From the NCBI GenBank assembly GCA_001599615.1, contig BCHJ01000008.1, positions 462,825 through 526,824 of the forward strand: a stretch of 64,000 nucleotides of DNA. Direction: 5' to 3'. The position numbers and the translations under genes were made by a program. The notes under the pieces are model-generated. The model made no database searches, had not been told where the DNA came from, and worked only from the letters and a program-made list of their open reading frames with translations. Positions within the stretch are counted from its first letter, which is position 1, and every line of letters starts with the position of its first letter. Positions 21,976 through 33,900 of this stretch are shown in pieces. The stretch comes from Thielaviopsis euricoi. Its lineage: Eukaryota > Ascomycota > Sordariomycetes > Microascales > Ceratocystidaceae.

Positions 21976-23793
21976 TTAGGGCGCCGGGAAGTATGGTCTG
22001 TCACGGCCCTCCCAGGCCGGAACAGGCGGCGCTTGCTGCATTCTAGGCAGCCGGCCAGCCTGCCACGGGTCCTGGCGCGAGGGCATGGAGAGCGGTGCCT
22101 GCGACGGGTGCGGTAACTGACTCAAGCTGTGGCTGTGGCCGTGACCGTGACCATGACTGTGGCCATGACCATGGCTATGGCTGGGATACGGAGCAGGAGC
22201 ATAGCTGGCGTATCCCGTCCGGGGACGCTTGTTTGGTGACATCGGCTCCTCGTCGTCGCTGCGGCGGCGGCGCGGGGACTGCATGGGGTGCTCGTTGGAC
22301 GGCCGGCTGTAAGAGCCAGGCTCGATCGGGGCCTGCTGAGATGAAGCAGTGACGTTGTGACCTCCACGGGGACTACCAGAAAGCAGAGTTAGCAAGTGTT
22401 TGGAACAACTAGTAGACATCACAGCCAGCATTGGCACTGATACTTACGCATTCTTAAAGCGGCACGTCCGACCAAACTTGCTGCACTGCACGCAGCGCGG
22501 GAAGTCGGGGTCGCACTTGATCTTCTTTTCACGGCATGTGATGCAAGCAATGGCAAGGCGCTTGCGAGGCTTGCCAGCCTTGGTCACACCCCAGTGCGCA
22601 TTCACTGCCTCGCCGTCAATGACCGACTTGCAGTGCGTGCCGTCGTCGTAAAAGAAGCACAGGCCTTCTCCGGGCACCTCAGCCTGCCGCACAAATCTCG
22701 GCAGGAACTGCGAACCCGTCCAGATCTTGGGGCCAAGCTCATCTTTCATGGGTGCGCCGACCTGCGCAGCGGCAGCAGCGGCGGCGGCAGCTTCTGACGA
22801 GGAAGATGAGGCAGACGAATTTGAGGAAGACGAAGTAGACGATGAAGGCATGGAGTGGGCCGACATGCACGGCTCGGGACGGTTCGACGGCGATCCCAGC
22901 GGCAGCGACGACACCGAAGCGCTGGACAGCGAGTTGCGCGTGTCAGTGCTGTAGTGGCGCGGAAGCTGTGACTGCGGCTGCAGCTCGTGGCTGAGTGAGT
23001 ACTCGGGGCGGCTGGCGGAGGAAGACGTCGACGACAGCGACGTGGTGCTGCACGTATCGTAACGTGCAGGATCGTGGCGGCGCGGCTCCGAGAGCGGCGA
23101 GATGTGCGACGAGTGCAGGTGGCCATGGTGAGCAAACGGCGACCGCTCGCCCAACGAGTCAATGGGGCTGCGAGGCTGGAAGTATGCCGGCGGCGGCAGC
23201 GGGGCCGGCGATGGGGCTGCACTGGTAGAGTACATGTGGAAAGAAGATGATGAAGACGACTGGTATGAGTCCCGCGGCGACGCTGGGCCGTAGGCGGGGC
23301 CGTCGCGGCCGGGCTGCTGCAGACTGTTGATCAGACTGGAAATAGACGGCAGCGAGGTGCGCGAGGCGCGCGGCTGCGGCGGGATCGAGGCCTCGGGAGA
23401 CATGGGCGAACGAGCCATGGTCATGGACGGAGAGGCGGCGGCAGAGTGTTTGGAGTCTGGGTGCCCGTGGGCATATGAGTACACAGGGCTATCGGCGAGA
23501 CCCATGGGAGCGCGAGTGGCGGCAGTAGTAGAAGAGATAGTTGAAGATGCAGCGGCGGCGGCGTGGGCAGCAGCAGACAGCGGAGAGCGAGAACGGTCGT
23601 ACAATGACACGGCTGAGTGGCGAGAAGGAGGAGGAGAGTATGGCGATGGCGATCCCCGCGACTTGTCGCTCATGGAAGACGGGCGGGAGTACGATGAAGA
23701 GCTGGGACTGACGAGGGCCGGCGGCGAATCGGGAGGCGCAGAATAGGACGAGTATGAATATGAACCAGGCGGGCTGAGAGTGTGGTGATGCAT
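21976..23793 (-). CDS. Zn(II)2Cys6 transcription factor with a C-terminally placed zinc cluster and His-rich tail
   Basis: Two exons on the minus strand, 23793-22448 and 22372-21976, joined through a 75-nt intron (GTAAGT ... GGTAG with a GCTAAC branch), give 580 residues. The start MHHHTLSPPGSYSYSSYSAP is the first in-frame ATG. Residues 1-340 are Ser/Pro/Tyr/Ala-rich and probably disordered, with poly-Ala and poly-Ser runs. A conserved-looking block (KIWTGSQFLPRF ... HWGVTKAGKPRKRLA) leads into the zinc cluster at Cys417, 420, 427, 434, 437 and 444 (CX2CX6CX6CX2CX6C). Exon 2 adds a basic RRRRSDDEE/NKRPRT segment, likely nuclear targeting, and an alternating His-Gly/His-Ser run. No fungal-specific middle homology domain is seen. 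It is expected to bind DNA in the nucleus; targets are unknown. The intron falls right after the zinc cluster. Confidence 0.88.
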
Positions 23794-24441
23794 TTGATCA
23801 AGAACGTTGAGTTCTTGGGGATTGGGTGGGAGGCGCGAGAGCTTGTATATATGGAGAGTAGGAAGAAGAAACAAGCCAGAATGCGCTCTGAGCCAAGTAG
23901 TTTTAATTGATGGCAATTGTAATGTTGAGTTTCTGCAGTCTTGGCCGAATGTTGAGGGAGGAAGGCTGACAGAGCTTCGTGATATATAAGGATGGAAAGA
24001 AGGGAAGAAGAAGAGAGAAAAAAAAATCAACCAAAATATAAACAAACAAGAGTTCCTTTCTTGTGAGCTAAAAAGGAAATAATGAATAAAAAATAAAAGG
24101 AAGCAGATGAATCAACAAATATATAATAAATAATAGTACATGAAGAAGAAAAGAAAAGAATATAAGCAATGGTGATGCTCAAGACTCAGAGTCGAGGCGG
24201 GCGGGCGATACACTTGGTTTATATGAATCTGCCTCACAAACAAACAAATGTTTAGGTATAACTAACTAATGTATGGATGGATGGATGGATTGATGCATGG
24301 TATCAATCTTGGAATTTATCGGTCGGTCGAGTTAAAGCTTTACTCTGCCATGTGCTACTCACTTGCCCTGTCTTGTTGCAAGTTCGCTGAGGTGTGTAAA
24401 GTATATGAGTAGGTTTAGCCCACTCCTCTGCTAATAGTATA

Positions 24442-24475
24442 CCATGCCATGCCATGCCATACAATACAATACAAT
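24442..24475 (+). repeat. Adjacent CCATG and ACAAT pentanucleotide microsatellites
   Basis: Nearly four copies of CCATG (24442-24460) abut three copies of ACAAT (24461-24475). They lie about 650 nt upstream of the transcription factor start codon. Confidence 0.8.
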
Positions 24476-24789
24476 GCAGACAAAATACAGCACCATGTCT
24501 AGTCTGGTCTAAGTCGATTTATGGATGCCCGTAAAGTAACAACCAGACAAGTAAGACGGGAGGGGTGGGGAGAAAGGACTTACAAGCATTCACGGGGCGA
24601 GGACCAGGAGATGGGGGTGTATTTAATTAGTTGTGTACGGGATGGGGTGCGTCGCTCGCTGTTCTGTTCTGTTCTGTTAAGCGACCATTGGCAGGGCACC
24701 GATTAAAGATGATGATTTAGCGTTTTGATTTCCTATTTATTTCTTACTCTTTTTATATTTTTTTCATTTTTTCTGGTTTCTCGCTTTCT

Positions 24790-24791
<2 letters not shown>

Positions 24792-24822
<31 letters not shown>
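24792..24822 (+). repeat. T31 homopolymer
   Basis: The longest A/T homopolymer in the window, in a T-rich neighbourhood (24720-24830) about 1 kb upstream of the transcription factor start. Confidence 0.9.
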
Positions 24823-24826
<4 letters not shown>

Positions 24827-25038
24827 CTCAACATTTCACTCTATTCCAAAATGATAAAATCACACAAGATAAACATATCATCCTACAGTGCAGTCAGTAT
24901 AAAACAGGACAAGGACAGACTTTATTGATTTTATAGAAAAAAAAGAAAACAAAAGAAAAGAAACCAGCAAGACTTTAGCCTCATTTCACAACACCTCAAA
25001 TGGCGGCCAAAAGCCGGTACTGCAGAAAAACTTACTTG

Positions 25039-25070
25039 ATGGATGGATGGATGGATGGACGGATGGATGG
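25039..25070 (+). repeat. GATG/ATGG tetranucleotide microsatellite
   Basis: About eight copies of GATG with one interruption (GACG), on the 5' side of the transcription factor gene. A shorter array of the same unit lies at 24273-24290. Confidence 0.85.
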
Positions 25071-27386
25071 TGTGCTTGCTCACTATTGTCTGCCGGCTTG
25101 ATCTCATGTCCTTCCATAGGAGTGAGCTACTTTTCTTGGGGCTAGTAATTGTGCTGGTGATTATTCAGGTGCTGTAAGGTATCAAAAAGTACTTGTTCTT
25201 CGTCTACTCTAGACTCTTTTAATCCAAAGGCGGTGCACGGAACCCGACGGGATTTGGCTTTCTATCTGACTAGCTGGCCCTTGGAGGCCGGCCAGGTCAG
25301 CATAGGAAATATGTTTAATCGTTTCTTTTTCTTTTTCTTCCAAGTACCACTACAGAAGGATAGAAGAAAAAAGGAACAACAAGTCAACTTGTCCCATCCT
25401 GTACTTCGTGCTGTGATGTGCACCCATCAAGCGGCAGACATGGAACCAGACAAGACCCTGTCACTAGAAACTATTGCCAGTACAGAGTTCTAAGGCCACT
25501 GTTTGTTACCATAGCAGCAGCTTACCAAGTGCAATATATGTATGCATGCATGTCTACTCATGTAGAAGCAGCCCGCCAGAGGCTAAAAGACGAGACGAGA
25601 CGAGAAGACAGGGACAGACGATGAAAGAAAAGAGACGACAAGGCAAGCCAAACCAAGTCGAGTCAAGCTCCGTAGGCGTTTTTTTTTTTTTTCTTTTTTT
25701 TTACTGTACCCAAGTACTACTACGCCACTGGTCTGGTCTGACCTTGACCCATGACGGAACTCGACGGGAATTTGAGGGTGCGTGGGGTGAGAGATTAAAA
25801 TAACAGGAAAACCAGCTGCGGTCCAAAGTAAGAAACAAAATCTCATGAATCACCTGTGTTGGATTGGCATATCGACGAGAATGCGAGCTGACGAAAAGAA
25901 AATAGAAATAAGAGATGTCAACTATCATCAATCTGGGCCACCCGCATATGAATCGACGGTTCCTGAGCAGCGTACAACCTGAAAGACATACCGAGAGAGA
26001 GAAGAACAAAGCTGAGCCGAGTGACAAAGTATACAAACAGATAGTACGGATAGTTTCTTGGAATTGCAGAAAGCCCTTTGCATCTCTCTCTTTCTCTCTG
26101 TCTTTCTGCCAGCTCACCCTAATACACATACATGATTGTGCCTTCTCTAGTGATGTGTCAGAAAGGCCAAGAAGGGTAAAACTTGAAAGATAGTAATAGT
26201 GATATGCAGAGTAATGCATGCCACCGGCGTGTACAGCGCCTTTCTCTTTTATTCGTTTCTTCCTACATTCCACCCCCTCAGATTGCGCTAGCGACTGTTG
26301 TTGCCCCGGTTGTATGGCCGCCTGCGTTTTCGATATATTGTCAGAGTGCGTATGAGAGGCACGGGCAGAATACAAGGCGGCGGCGTCGGCGGCGTGTGTG
26401 AATTTGTGTGTATGTGTGTGCGAACCAAGAATAAGAGGCGCTGGCTACATATACAGGTTTTATTATGTGCTATGTATGCCTTTTTTTTTTCTCTCGATGT
26501 TTTTCGTTTCTGCTTCTTTTTGATTATGACGGCATCTTACACCTGCTTGAATCCCCCACCAAGGCATGTGGAAGAAGCCGCCATGTCATATGAAAAAGAA
26601 TGAAAATAAAAATATACAAAAATCAAGTGTAAGCGAGCAAGACAGGAGGGATCACAGAAGTCCTCGTTTAACCAATTATGGCTGCGGGGTTTCCCATAGA
26701 TCGCGGGAATGCAAAAATCATCTTATTTAGGCCATTTTAACGGCTGGATTCTCTTTTACGGGCGGCAAAAAATAAATACTGTAAAACAGTAGGCGCTATT
26801 CTAGCACTAGTAAGTTGTACTAAGAGTCACGTCTTTTGATAGCATGATAACACGTTGCTAAGGGGAAAAGAGCCAGAGTACTACAAAAATCAGGGGACGC
26901 AAGACATTAGGTTTGAGTTGGAATAAACAAATGTATATACGTAAAAAACTCTCGATGTAGTCACAAGATAGTCATAGAAGACAACTGACGGGCTTCATGG
27001 AAATACACTGAAAAAAAGAAACGGTAAATCTGCAACTACACGCCCCATGAAATGGAAAACGGCTTTGCCATCCATGCCAGTCACTTTTTTTTTTTTCTTT
27101 TAGAGGGCGTCTTCTTTTTCTTTCTTTCTTTTTCCTAGTCATCCCTTCTGATAGTCTTTGTGTAGAACGGGGGAGAAGTTGTTCTTTTGGCGTTCTTCTT
27201 AGCTTCTTTTCACGGTCTACTTTCTTATTCTGTCTCCCTTTTCACAGGCCTTGGTTTATCTTTCCATTTTGTGGCTTTCCTTTTTATTGTGTTCATTCCT
27301 TGCTTTTTCTCTGTCACAAGTCACCATTCAACAGCCAGCTAATCTCTACCGTACTTTTGATTCTCAAGGCCTCCCTGGACTTTTGC

Positions 27387-27411
27387 TTTTTTTTTTTTTT
27401 TTTTTTTTTTT
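27387..27411 (+). repeat. T25 homopolymer
   Basis: Uninterrupted run of 25 T in a C/T-rich stretch of the gene-poor region. Confidence 0.9.
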
Positions 27412-30400
27412 CCTTTTTACAGGAACCCTAACTGACTCTCCAATCAACAAAAGCAAAAATTACCGGGCGTGATTGCGGCTGGGCTCACTGAAACGGACTG
27501 TGGAATATGAGAGGGAGATACGAATGGGATTGTGCTTTCTATGCGCTGACGCTGACGCTAACAAATGCCTAGCTCGGTATTAGTGTTTCTACATATCACA
27601 TCACTTATTAGCCCTTCACATTATGGATTGCACCCAGCCACGTAGAACCCGGAAGTTTACAAGAACCCGAAGCTAGTGATAACTAGCTAAGCTACCGAAT
27701 CTAGAAAACTGTCCCCAAAACAAGGTCTATCCTAATCTCAAGTATATAATTCTACAACTTAACTCAATTACTACCTACAACCGACCGACCGTGGCTCTAC
27801 ATTCTAGATATAAGCCGTTACTATACTATGGACTTTGTTTAACCTCGGCAGCTAATTGCAGCTTTGCAGTTTTACTATTCCAAAGAGAGTGGACGCTGAG
27901 ATAATCTTAGCCTTTTTCCTTCTATTTATGCATAGAAACAAAACCTCAAGAATACGTCGCGCTCGGCCACCCCAGAAGCCGCGAGTGGTAGTTATAATGC
28001 TTGTAGTATGGCAGAAGAGACAGAGCAGCAAGAGATCAAGACACACTTGATTGCAGCCACACAAACTTATGCTTTTTTTTTCTTTGTTCATATTGCCCCG
28101 ACTGAGTCTGTTTGCACACCCGTCTTATGCTGCACCGAGCTGAGCCTATCGCTATCGTATTGTGTCTCATAGGCCGTTTGCTTCTATTTGTGTAGCCTTC
28201 CTGCTGTGACCAAGACCTGCTTCCGTGCATCGTCGTGCAAGTTCTTTCTCAGAGCTTGTTTCGAGAGACCCTGAACACGACGGGTCCAGTCAATGATGTA
28301 ATGAATTATGGTTTTTTTTTTCGGGTTAATTCCCTAGCCAAGCTCACGGGCCCTTTATGACCAACATTAATATCCATGTTATATTCTTTGGTTATATTTT
28401 TTTTCTCTCTTTTTTGTTCCCTCACTCTCAACTGAACGGATATGCGCAGTCGTGGCGGGACCGAGGCGTAATTTCATACAAAAAGCGTTATTCTAATATA
28501 AAGTTGCAAGATTCAGCTACGAGAAAGTCGATGGTCTAATCCAGGCAGTTTGCTGACAAAACATGGATAAATCATCCCGAAATAGACAAACCTCGAGCTT
28601 CGTGTCCAGGGAGTGAACTCGTGCTGGGCTCTTTCTGGACTGTTGCTGATTGGACTCTTATTCTCTCCTCCTCCATTCCAGCTCTCCTCTCTCGCTTTCG
28701 GTAGCTTTTCCTCAATGTTCCAAATCAGGTTCAAGTGCCGGCCCTTGGTGTTTCCTCCACAGCTTCCGCCGCCCATCAAGTACAGCCCAAGCAGTTATTC
28801 GTACTTCTATACATATATACACACGGTAACAGTAGGACCATCAACAGGGACCAGTCAGGTACTGTGCAGGGTACAGCCATGTATGAAAGGCAATATAAGG
28901 GAAAGCTGTCTGTCCTGTAATTCACAAAATTGGCTAAACATTGACAGACATGATATGATGCAACATGTCAAGTCGGTCACTGGCTGGCCGGCTGGCGGGA
29001 TTTGTTTATTTGCGGACGCAATTGGTTGCTTGAAGGATTCCGACTATGTCTAAGTTGATGCATATAATGTCTTGGTCTAGTCTTAGAAGGACTGCTGTTT
29101 GGGCTTCTAGAGCTGGGTCAGTGAGCGATTAGTGTAGCTTCGCCTTAGAACAGACTAACTCCAAGGCGTAGGCTAACGGGCAAAAAGGGCGTCAAGAACT
29201 GGCAGTTCATGGCGTTAAAGGGTTCTTTTTGTTGCCGGTATTTCACGCTCTAGATGCCGGCTTCCTTCTGCCGCTCGCTAGAGGGCTGGTTCACTTTTCT
29301 TTTTTTTTTTTTTCTTCAGATATGCCCTCAGCTAGTCGAGCGTCTCCGGCGTTCTTTGTGCTCATGTTATACATATACAGGTTTAACCCCGCACGCTGTT
29401 CGATTGGCTGTGAGTTGCTGTCTACTCGCTTCCCTTTTTTTTTCTCTATAATCATTCGTTCAATAGCTCGGCAGTGCTGATTATTTTTAATCTTGCGTGT
29501 ACTTTTTTGTTTGTTTTCCCTTAGCCTAAACTACCCTGTATTCACTTACTCCGCAGATACTAAACGACGGGATACCACACTGCAGCAATACTATAAAGCA
29601 AAGTACTACGCCAAACTCCTCTTGTCGATAATGCCGGCAATTTGCAGGATCTCTTCTGATGATGTATTTTTTTTTTGAATATATATATATACTTTTATTC
29701 TTACTTGAATCAGGAGTCTGTCCGAAACCCGCAACCCACGATATCCCGTCGATTCAACCTCGACGCCCATCACTCGATATTGCCCTGCTGACACTGATTT
29801 TGACTTTAATTCTACTTGCCAGAGCCAGGATTAGCCCGCCTCGGTCTTCATTCGATAATCCTGTCCGGAGGAATCTAGATAGTGTCTTTTGATTATTGTA
29901 CTTACTGGCTTCTTATCCCCAACAGCCTTCCCCCTTCCTTTCCTATAGCTGGCCTAGTCTTCTCTCAAAATCACATCAGATAGCCTGGCTTGGCTATAAC
30001 TGTCTCGGGTTGTCTTGCTGGCTAGCTTGCTTGCTTGCTTGTCTTCCATGTCATCCACAGACCGCCCGCCCGCCCGCAAAAAAAGAATCAGCAAACAACA
30101 TGGCAACCTCTTAAAGCCAGCCCAACTTAGCCTTGTTTAGCCCTCCCTTTTCCCCCTGGACTAGTGACATTCCGTCTTACGGCCATTAAGTCGCGGGCTG
30201 TCTTATTCAGGCCATCCAACGTACTGGGCAGAAGCAGTAGTGCTTGCACTAGCATCTCAGTGTCAGACTAAGCCCGCTTTATCTTACACTTTTCTATCCC
30301 GCATTTTCGTTTTCATTTCTCATAGTGCCGCATCTTGAGCGGAAATTTGTCAGGAGACAGTGATGGCGTGGACTTTTGATGATCTAGAAGAGAGGACTTA

Positions 30401-30527
30401 GTCTTGTTGAGAGATTCCGGTAACTGATTCGTGGCAAAATAGGTGTTTAGCTATGCTAGGGTTACGCCGTGTAAGCGTCTACTTTGACTTATCGTGAATA
30501 AACAATCCCTGCTTATGCTTCCAATTC

Positions 30528-30549
30528 TTTTTTTTTTTTTTTTTTTTTT
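30528..30549 (+). repeat. T22 homopolymer
   Basis: Uninterrupted run of 22 T in the gene-poor region. A second T24 run follows within 350 nt. Confidence 0.9.
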
Positions 30550-30895
30550 AATATTATGTTCGTTTCGGCCCTCGGCTGCTATTTTTCTTTCCTCTGCAAT
30601 TATCTTTCCACACATCGAGTCTATCATGCGTCTGTCATCTGAACCCTTGTTGGAGATGTGCTCTCATACGTGGTTTACGTATATTAGCAATATTGTAGAT
30701 AAAGGCATGAATAATATCTCAGGTGTTAATGATGGACCCGGAGAAGGTCAGCGTTGCAGTCCTCTCTCGCTAAGTGCTATTTATTAGGATAACAACAGCA
30801 ACACTACAGCCAGCCGTTACAACAGTACAGTAGCCTCTATAAGCAGCTTGCTTGTCAAAAATTTGACCAGCCGTTCGATGCTACCAGGCTCTTGC

Positions 30896-30919
30896 TTTTT
30901 TTTTTTTTTTTTTTTTTTT
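30896..30919 (+). repeat. T24 homopolymer
   Basis: Uninterrupted run of 24 T in the gene-poor region. Confidence 0.9.
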
Positions 30920-33900
30920 CTTACTGGCCGGTGGAATTGCCTCGCTTACACCCAAATCCAAATATTCTTCTTGTTTTATGTGCTATGGAAAGCTTCCGGC
31001 AGGGTCCGATTGGAGACTAATTCACATGTGTACATTTTTCTTTCCCTTCAGCATGTGTTCTTGGCAGATCTCAAAATGGCCAATCACGCTTCAGACGGGT
31101 GGTCGCCTGCTTCATCTCGGCATTACAAGCCATGCCACCACCGACGAGTAATTTCCAGAGACGACGAAAAAAAATAGCTATATATCAAAGGCGGGTGAGG
31201 CGGGGCGGTGATCGTAGTACGCTTCGTATGGGCGGGTATACTACCGCTCCTACTACAAGGTATACAGGTAGCTATTCATACCAAATAGTAACTCCGATGC
31301 TGGGCTAGCTATATCATGCCATGTTATTTCCACAACACACAAGAAAAAAAAGGCCGCGTCTTATTATCAAAACTTGGTCTAAGCTAAGCCCACGCATGCT
31401 TCAAGAACTGCCACACTTTATGCCGTCCTGATCGACGTTTTGCTGCAGCTGGAGTTCGTCCTGTAAAGGCGGTCGGTCATGCTACCATACACACACTACA
31501 CAGTACGTCTGGTGTATGTCATGCTTCCTTCGATTTGGGGCTTGAAGCTGCGACGGCTCTGGTACAGTGTCGGTTCAAGGTTATTTTCGTTCACAAAGCT
31601 TTCTTATTCGTTTATTTTTCCTTTTTTATCTCGGCACGCCGTTCTCTATAGAGGGCTGATCTGAAGCTCGTGCGGAATTAGTTTTTTTTTTATCTTATTC
31701 TCGCAGCCTCTGTTTCGTATACTTGTTATAGACACCCACACACACGACTAAATTACTACTAAATGTGACTTGTGAGACAAATGATGACTATGTGCTCTAA
31801 GCGAGCCTTTTGTAGCAGTTGTTTTCCTTGGGTGCATTTTTAATATCGGAAACGAACCGGCAAAGACTAGTCACATTGTGGATAATATCGAAAGTCAGTG
31901 CTGCACAGTATGGCTATGCACCCCCTAACGCCTGTATAGCAAGTTATGTTATTACCATTGTCACCATCGTGCCGACATCGTTGCTCTGGCCCGCGAGCTC
32001 ACTTATATAACATAATATAATACAATAAGATGTATCACAAAACTATAAACCAGGCCGAGTTCAAGATATAATATAATGCCAAGTCAAATAGCAATTAGGC
32101 GTTTGTAGATTTGCCAACCCCAGCCTCACGGGCCCTTCAAGCATATTTTAATTGCCTTAAGTAGGTAAGCGCTGTAGAAGCCGGTACTAGTTTAACATGA
32201 CGAAGGAAATATTGGAAGTTATTGTGTAGGTGGCTGAGATAGGGATCTCGGCCGTCAGCCAGTCACAGGTGAATCAAAAGTGTGCTCGCTCCCGTAACCA
32301 GACGTAAGAGTAACCAGCGAAATTCAAGAAAACAAAAGAGCCTCAACTGACTCTGGCCTAATGCGGAGACTTTAGGCTACTTTATTGGCCGGCATATCTG
32401 AATGCTCTAGTGATCGAAAGAAGGAGGAGGTATTACAGCAATATTAGCACTAAGTGGTAGGAGAGCCAAGGTCGAAAGAGGAAAAAAAAACATAACACAC
32501 AGACGGAATCGCATAGTGACAGGCGACAACCAGATCTGTCAGCTCTAGCAAGGGCCTCCATCCTATTTACTTGTGTTTGAAAGTGTGTGTGTGTGTGTTT
32601 TTTTTTCCTCTAAAAAAAGGCTTAAGTTTCATGCCAATGGTTTGCTTCAACAGGGCTAAATTTGTTACTTTGAAGCAATGTCTAGACATATTCAAGACAC
32701 CAAGTCTTAACTTTTGGCTTGACTCAAACCTGAACTAGATTTAGGGCAGACAAGTTGCCCAGTTTCTAAGAGGAAACAAGAGCCAGCCATTAGTACTCCA
32801 CTTATCTTTCTGTTCTTTTTTTTTTTTTTTTTAAAAAAAAGTTTCTTTTTTCGTTTATCGCTGTCTACCGGCACACAAAAAGGTGTGGTTTTATGCATCG
32901 CAAAAAAAAGCCACAGCTCAAGCTTGTAAACTGGGCCGTTAACCGAGAGTCACGACCAAAGATTCAACAGAAAAGTACACACTTGTGCACAATAGTAGTG
33001 TGTATCAGCTATAACGACCACTTCAACGACCAACACAAGCAACACGGGCGGCGCTCAGGGCACTCTAAGGCATACCCACAATTAGGCTGAAAATGACAGA
33101 CGAAGAATTAAATCACAGGCCCCTGAACGGGACTTGTGTTTTATCCCAGATGGGAATGTCACTCTGGTATTTTGCTGCTTGCGAGCCACAAAGTTGGTGT
33201 GAGCAGGCAAAGAAGTCATCAATGGACTTTATGTATAGTCGGTTAGTCAGGTTTCTATATCGTTTACAAATCATTCCCCCTCGGTTGCAGAGCCTTGGAT
33301 GTATATGTTCCGCACTTTGTCGGCATAAGAAACTCATGGACTTTTATGAGCGTTGGCTCTTGTGCTACAATTTATTGGATGCTAATATAACTACCAGTCA
33401 AAGTTTAGAACCAAACATCAAATAGCGGTGCCGTACAAAACTGCCAAGCCAAGCTATGCTAACCACTGAGAAAATGAAATATACGCCCAGTAAGTAACAC
33501 CGCCCAGCGCAACTTGCAGGAAAGTATGGGAGGTGCCGTGCCATGGAGAACAAGACATCCGGCAAGCCCTGGAACCTGCCGACCTGCCGTTTGCGAGACA
33601 ACAAATGCTTACTTGATATGTTTGTCAGAACGCGCCTGTAGAACTCAGCCGGGTGATGTGACGAGCTACTAAATAAGCCGAGGTTCTTCACTTTTTTTCG
33701 TCCATGCCGTTGCTTCATACAACCTTTATCTCACAATGTGACGGAATGGAATTAACACAGCTTTTGTGTGTGTGTGAGTGTAGTGTGACAGTTATTTTTC
33801 TTGCTGGTATCGGCCTGCTCCAAGGCCTGTGTGTCTTGCGGTACTGTGCTGTAGCCGTTGGGTTTTGTAGACAGGGGGTGTGGCTTAGACAAGCTGCAGG

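Larger units (their letters stand above)
23794..33700. other. Gene-poor region, part 1 (5' side of the zinc-cluster gene)
   Basis: The first few hundred bases are likely the leader and promoter of the transcription factor (pyrimidine-rich on the minus strand near 23998-24030). Beyond that no gene is supported. The longest open frame (25701-26375, minus, 224 codons) is low-complexity and matches nothing known. Simple repeats are common: ATGG (24273-24290 and 25039-25070), CCATG and ACAAT (24442-24475), GTTCT (24661-24678), GACGA (25589-25605), TTGC (30027-30040). T runs occur at 24792-24822, 27387-27411, 30528-30549 and 30896-30919. Base composition looks balanced, not RIP-like. Confidence 0.55.

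Noticed and set aside
25701..26375. 224-codon open frame on the minus strand in the gene-poor region
   Set aside because: Low complexity, no recognisable domain, and within the length chance can give in 40 kb; no supporting splice or promoter pattern.
28613..29053. Possible secreted protein (frame with a hydrophobic N-terminus)
   Set aside because: The frame starts at GTG, not ATG; without that start the signal-peptide-like segment is not at the N-terminus.
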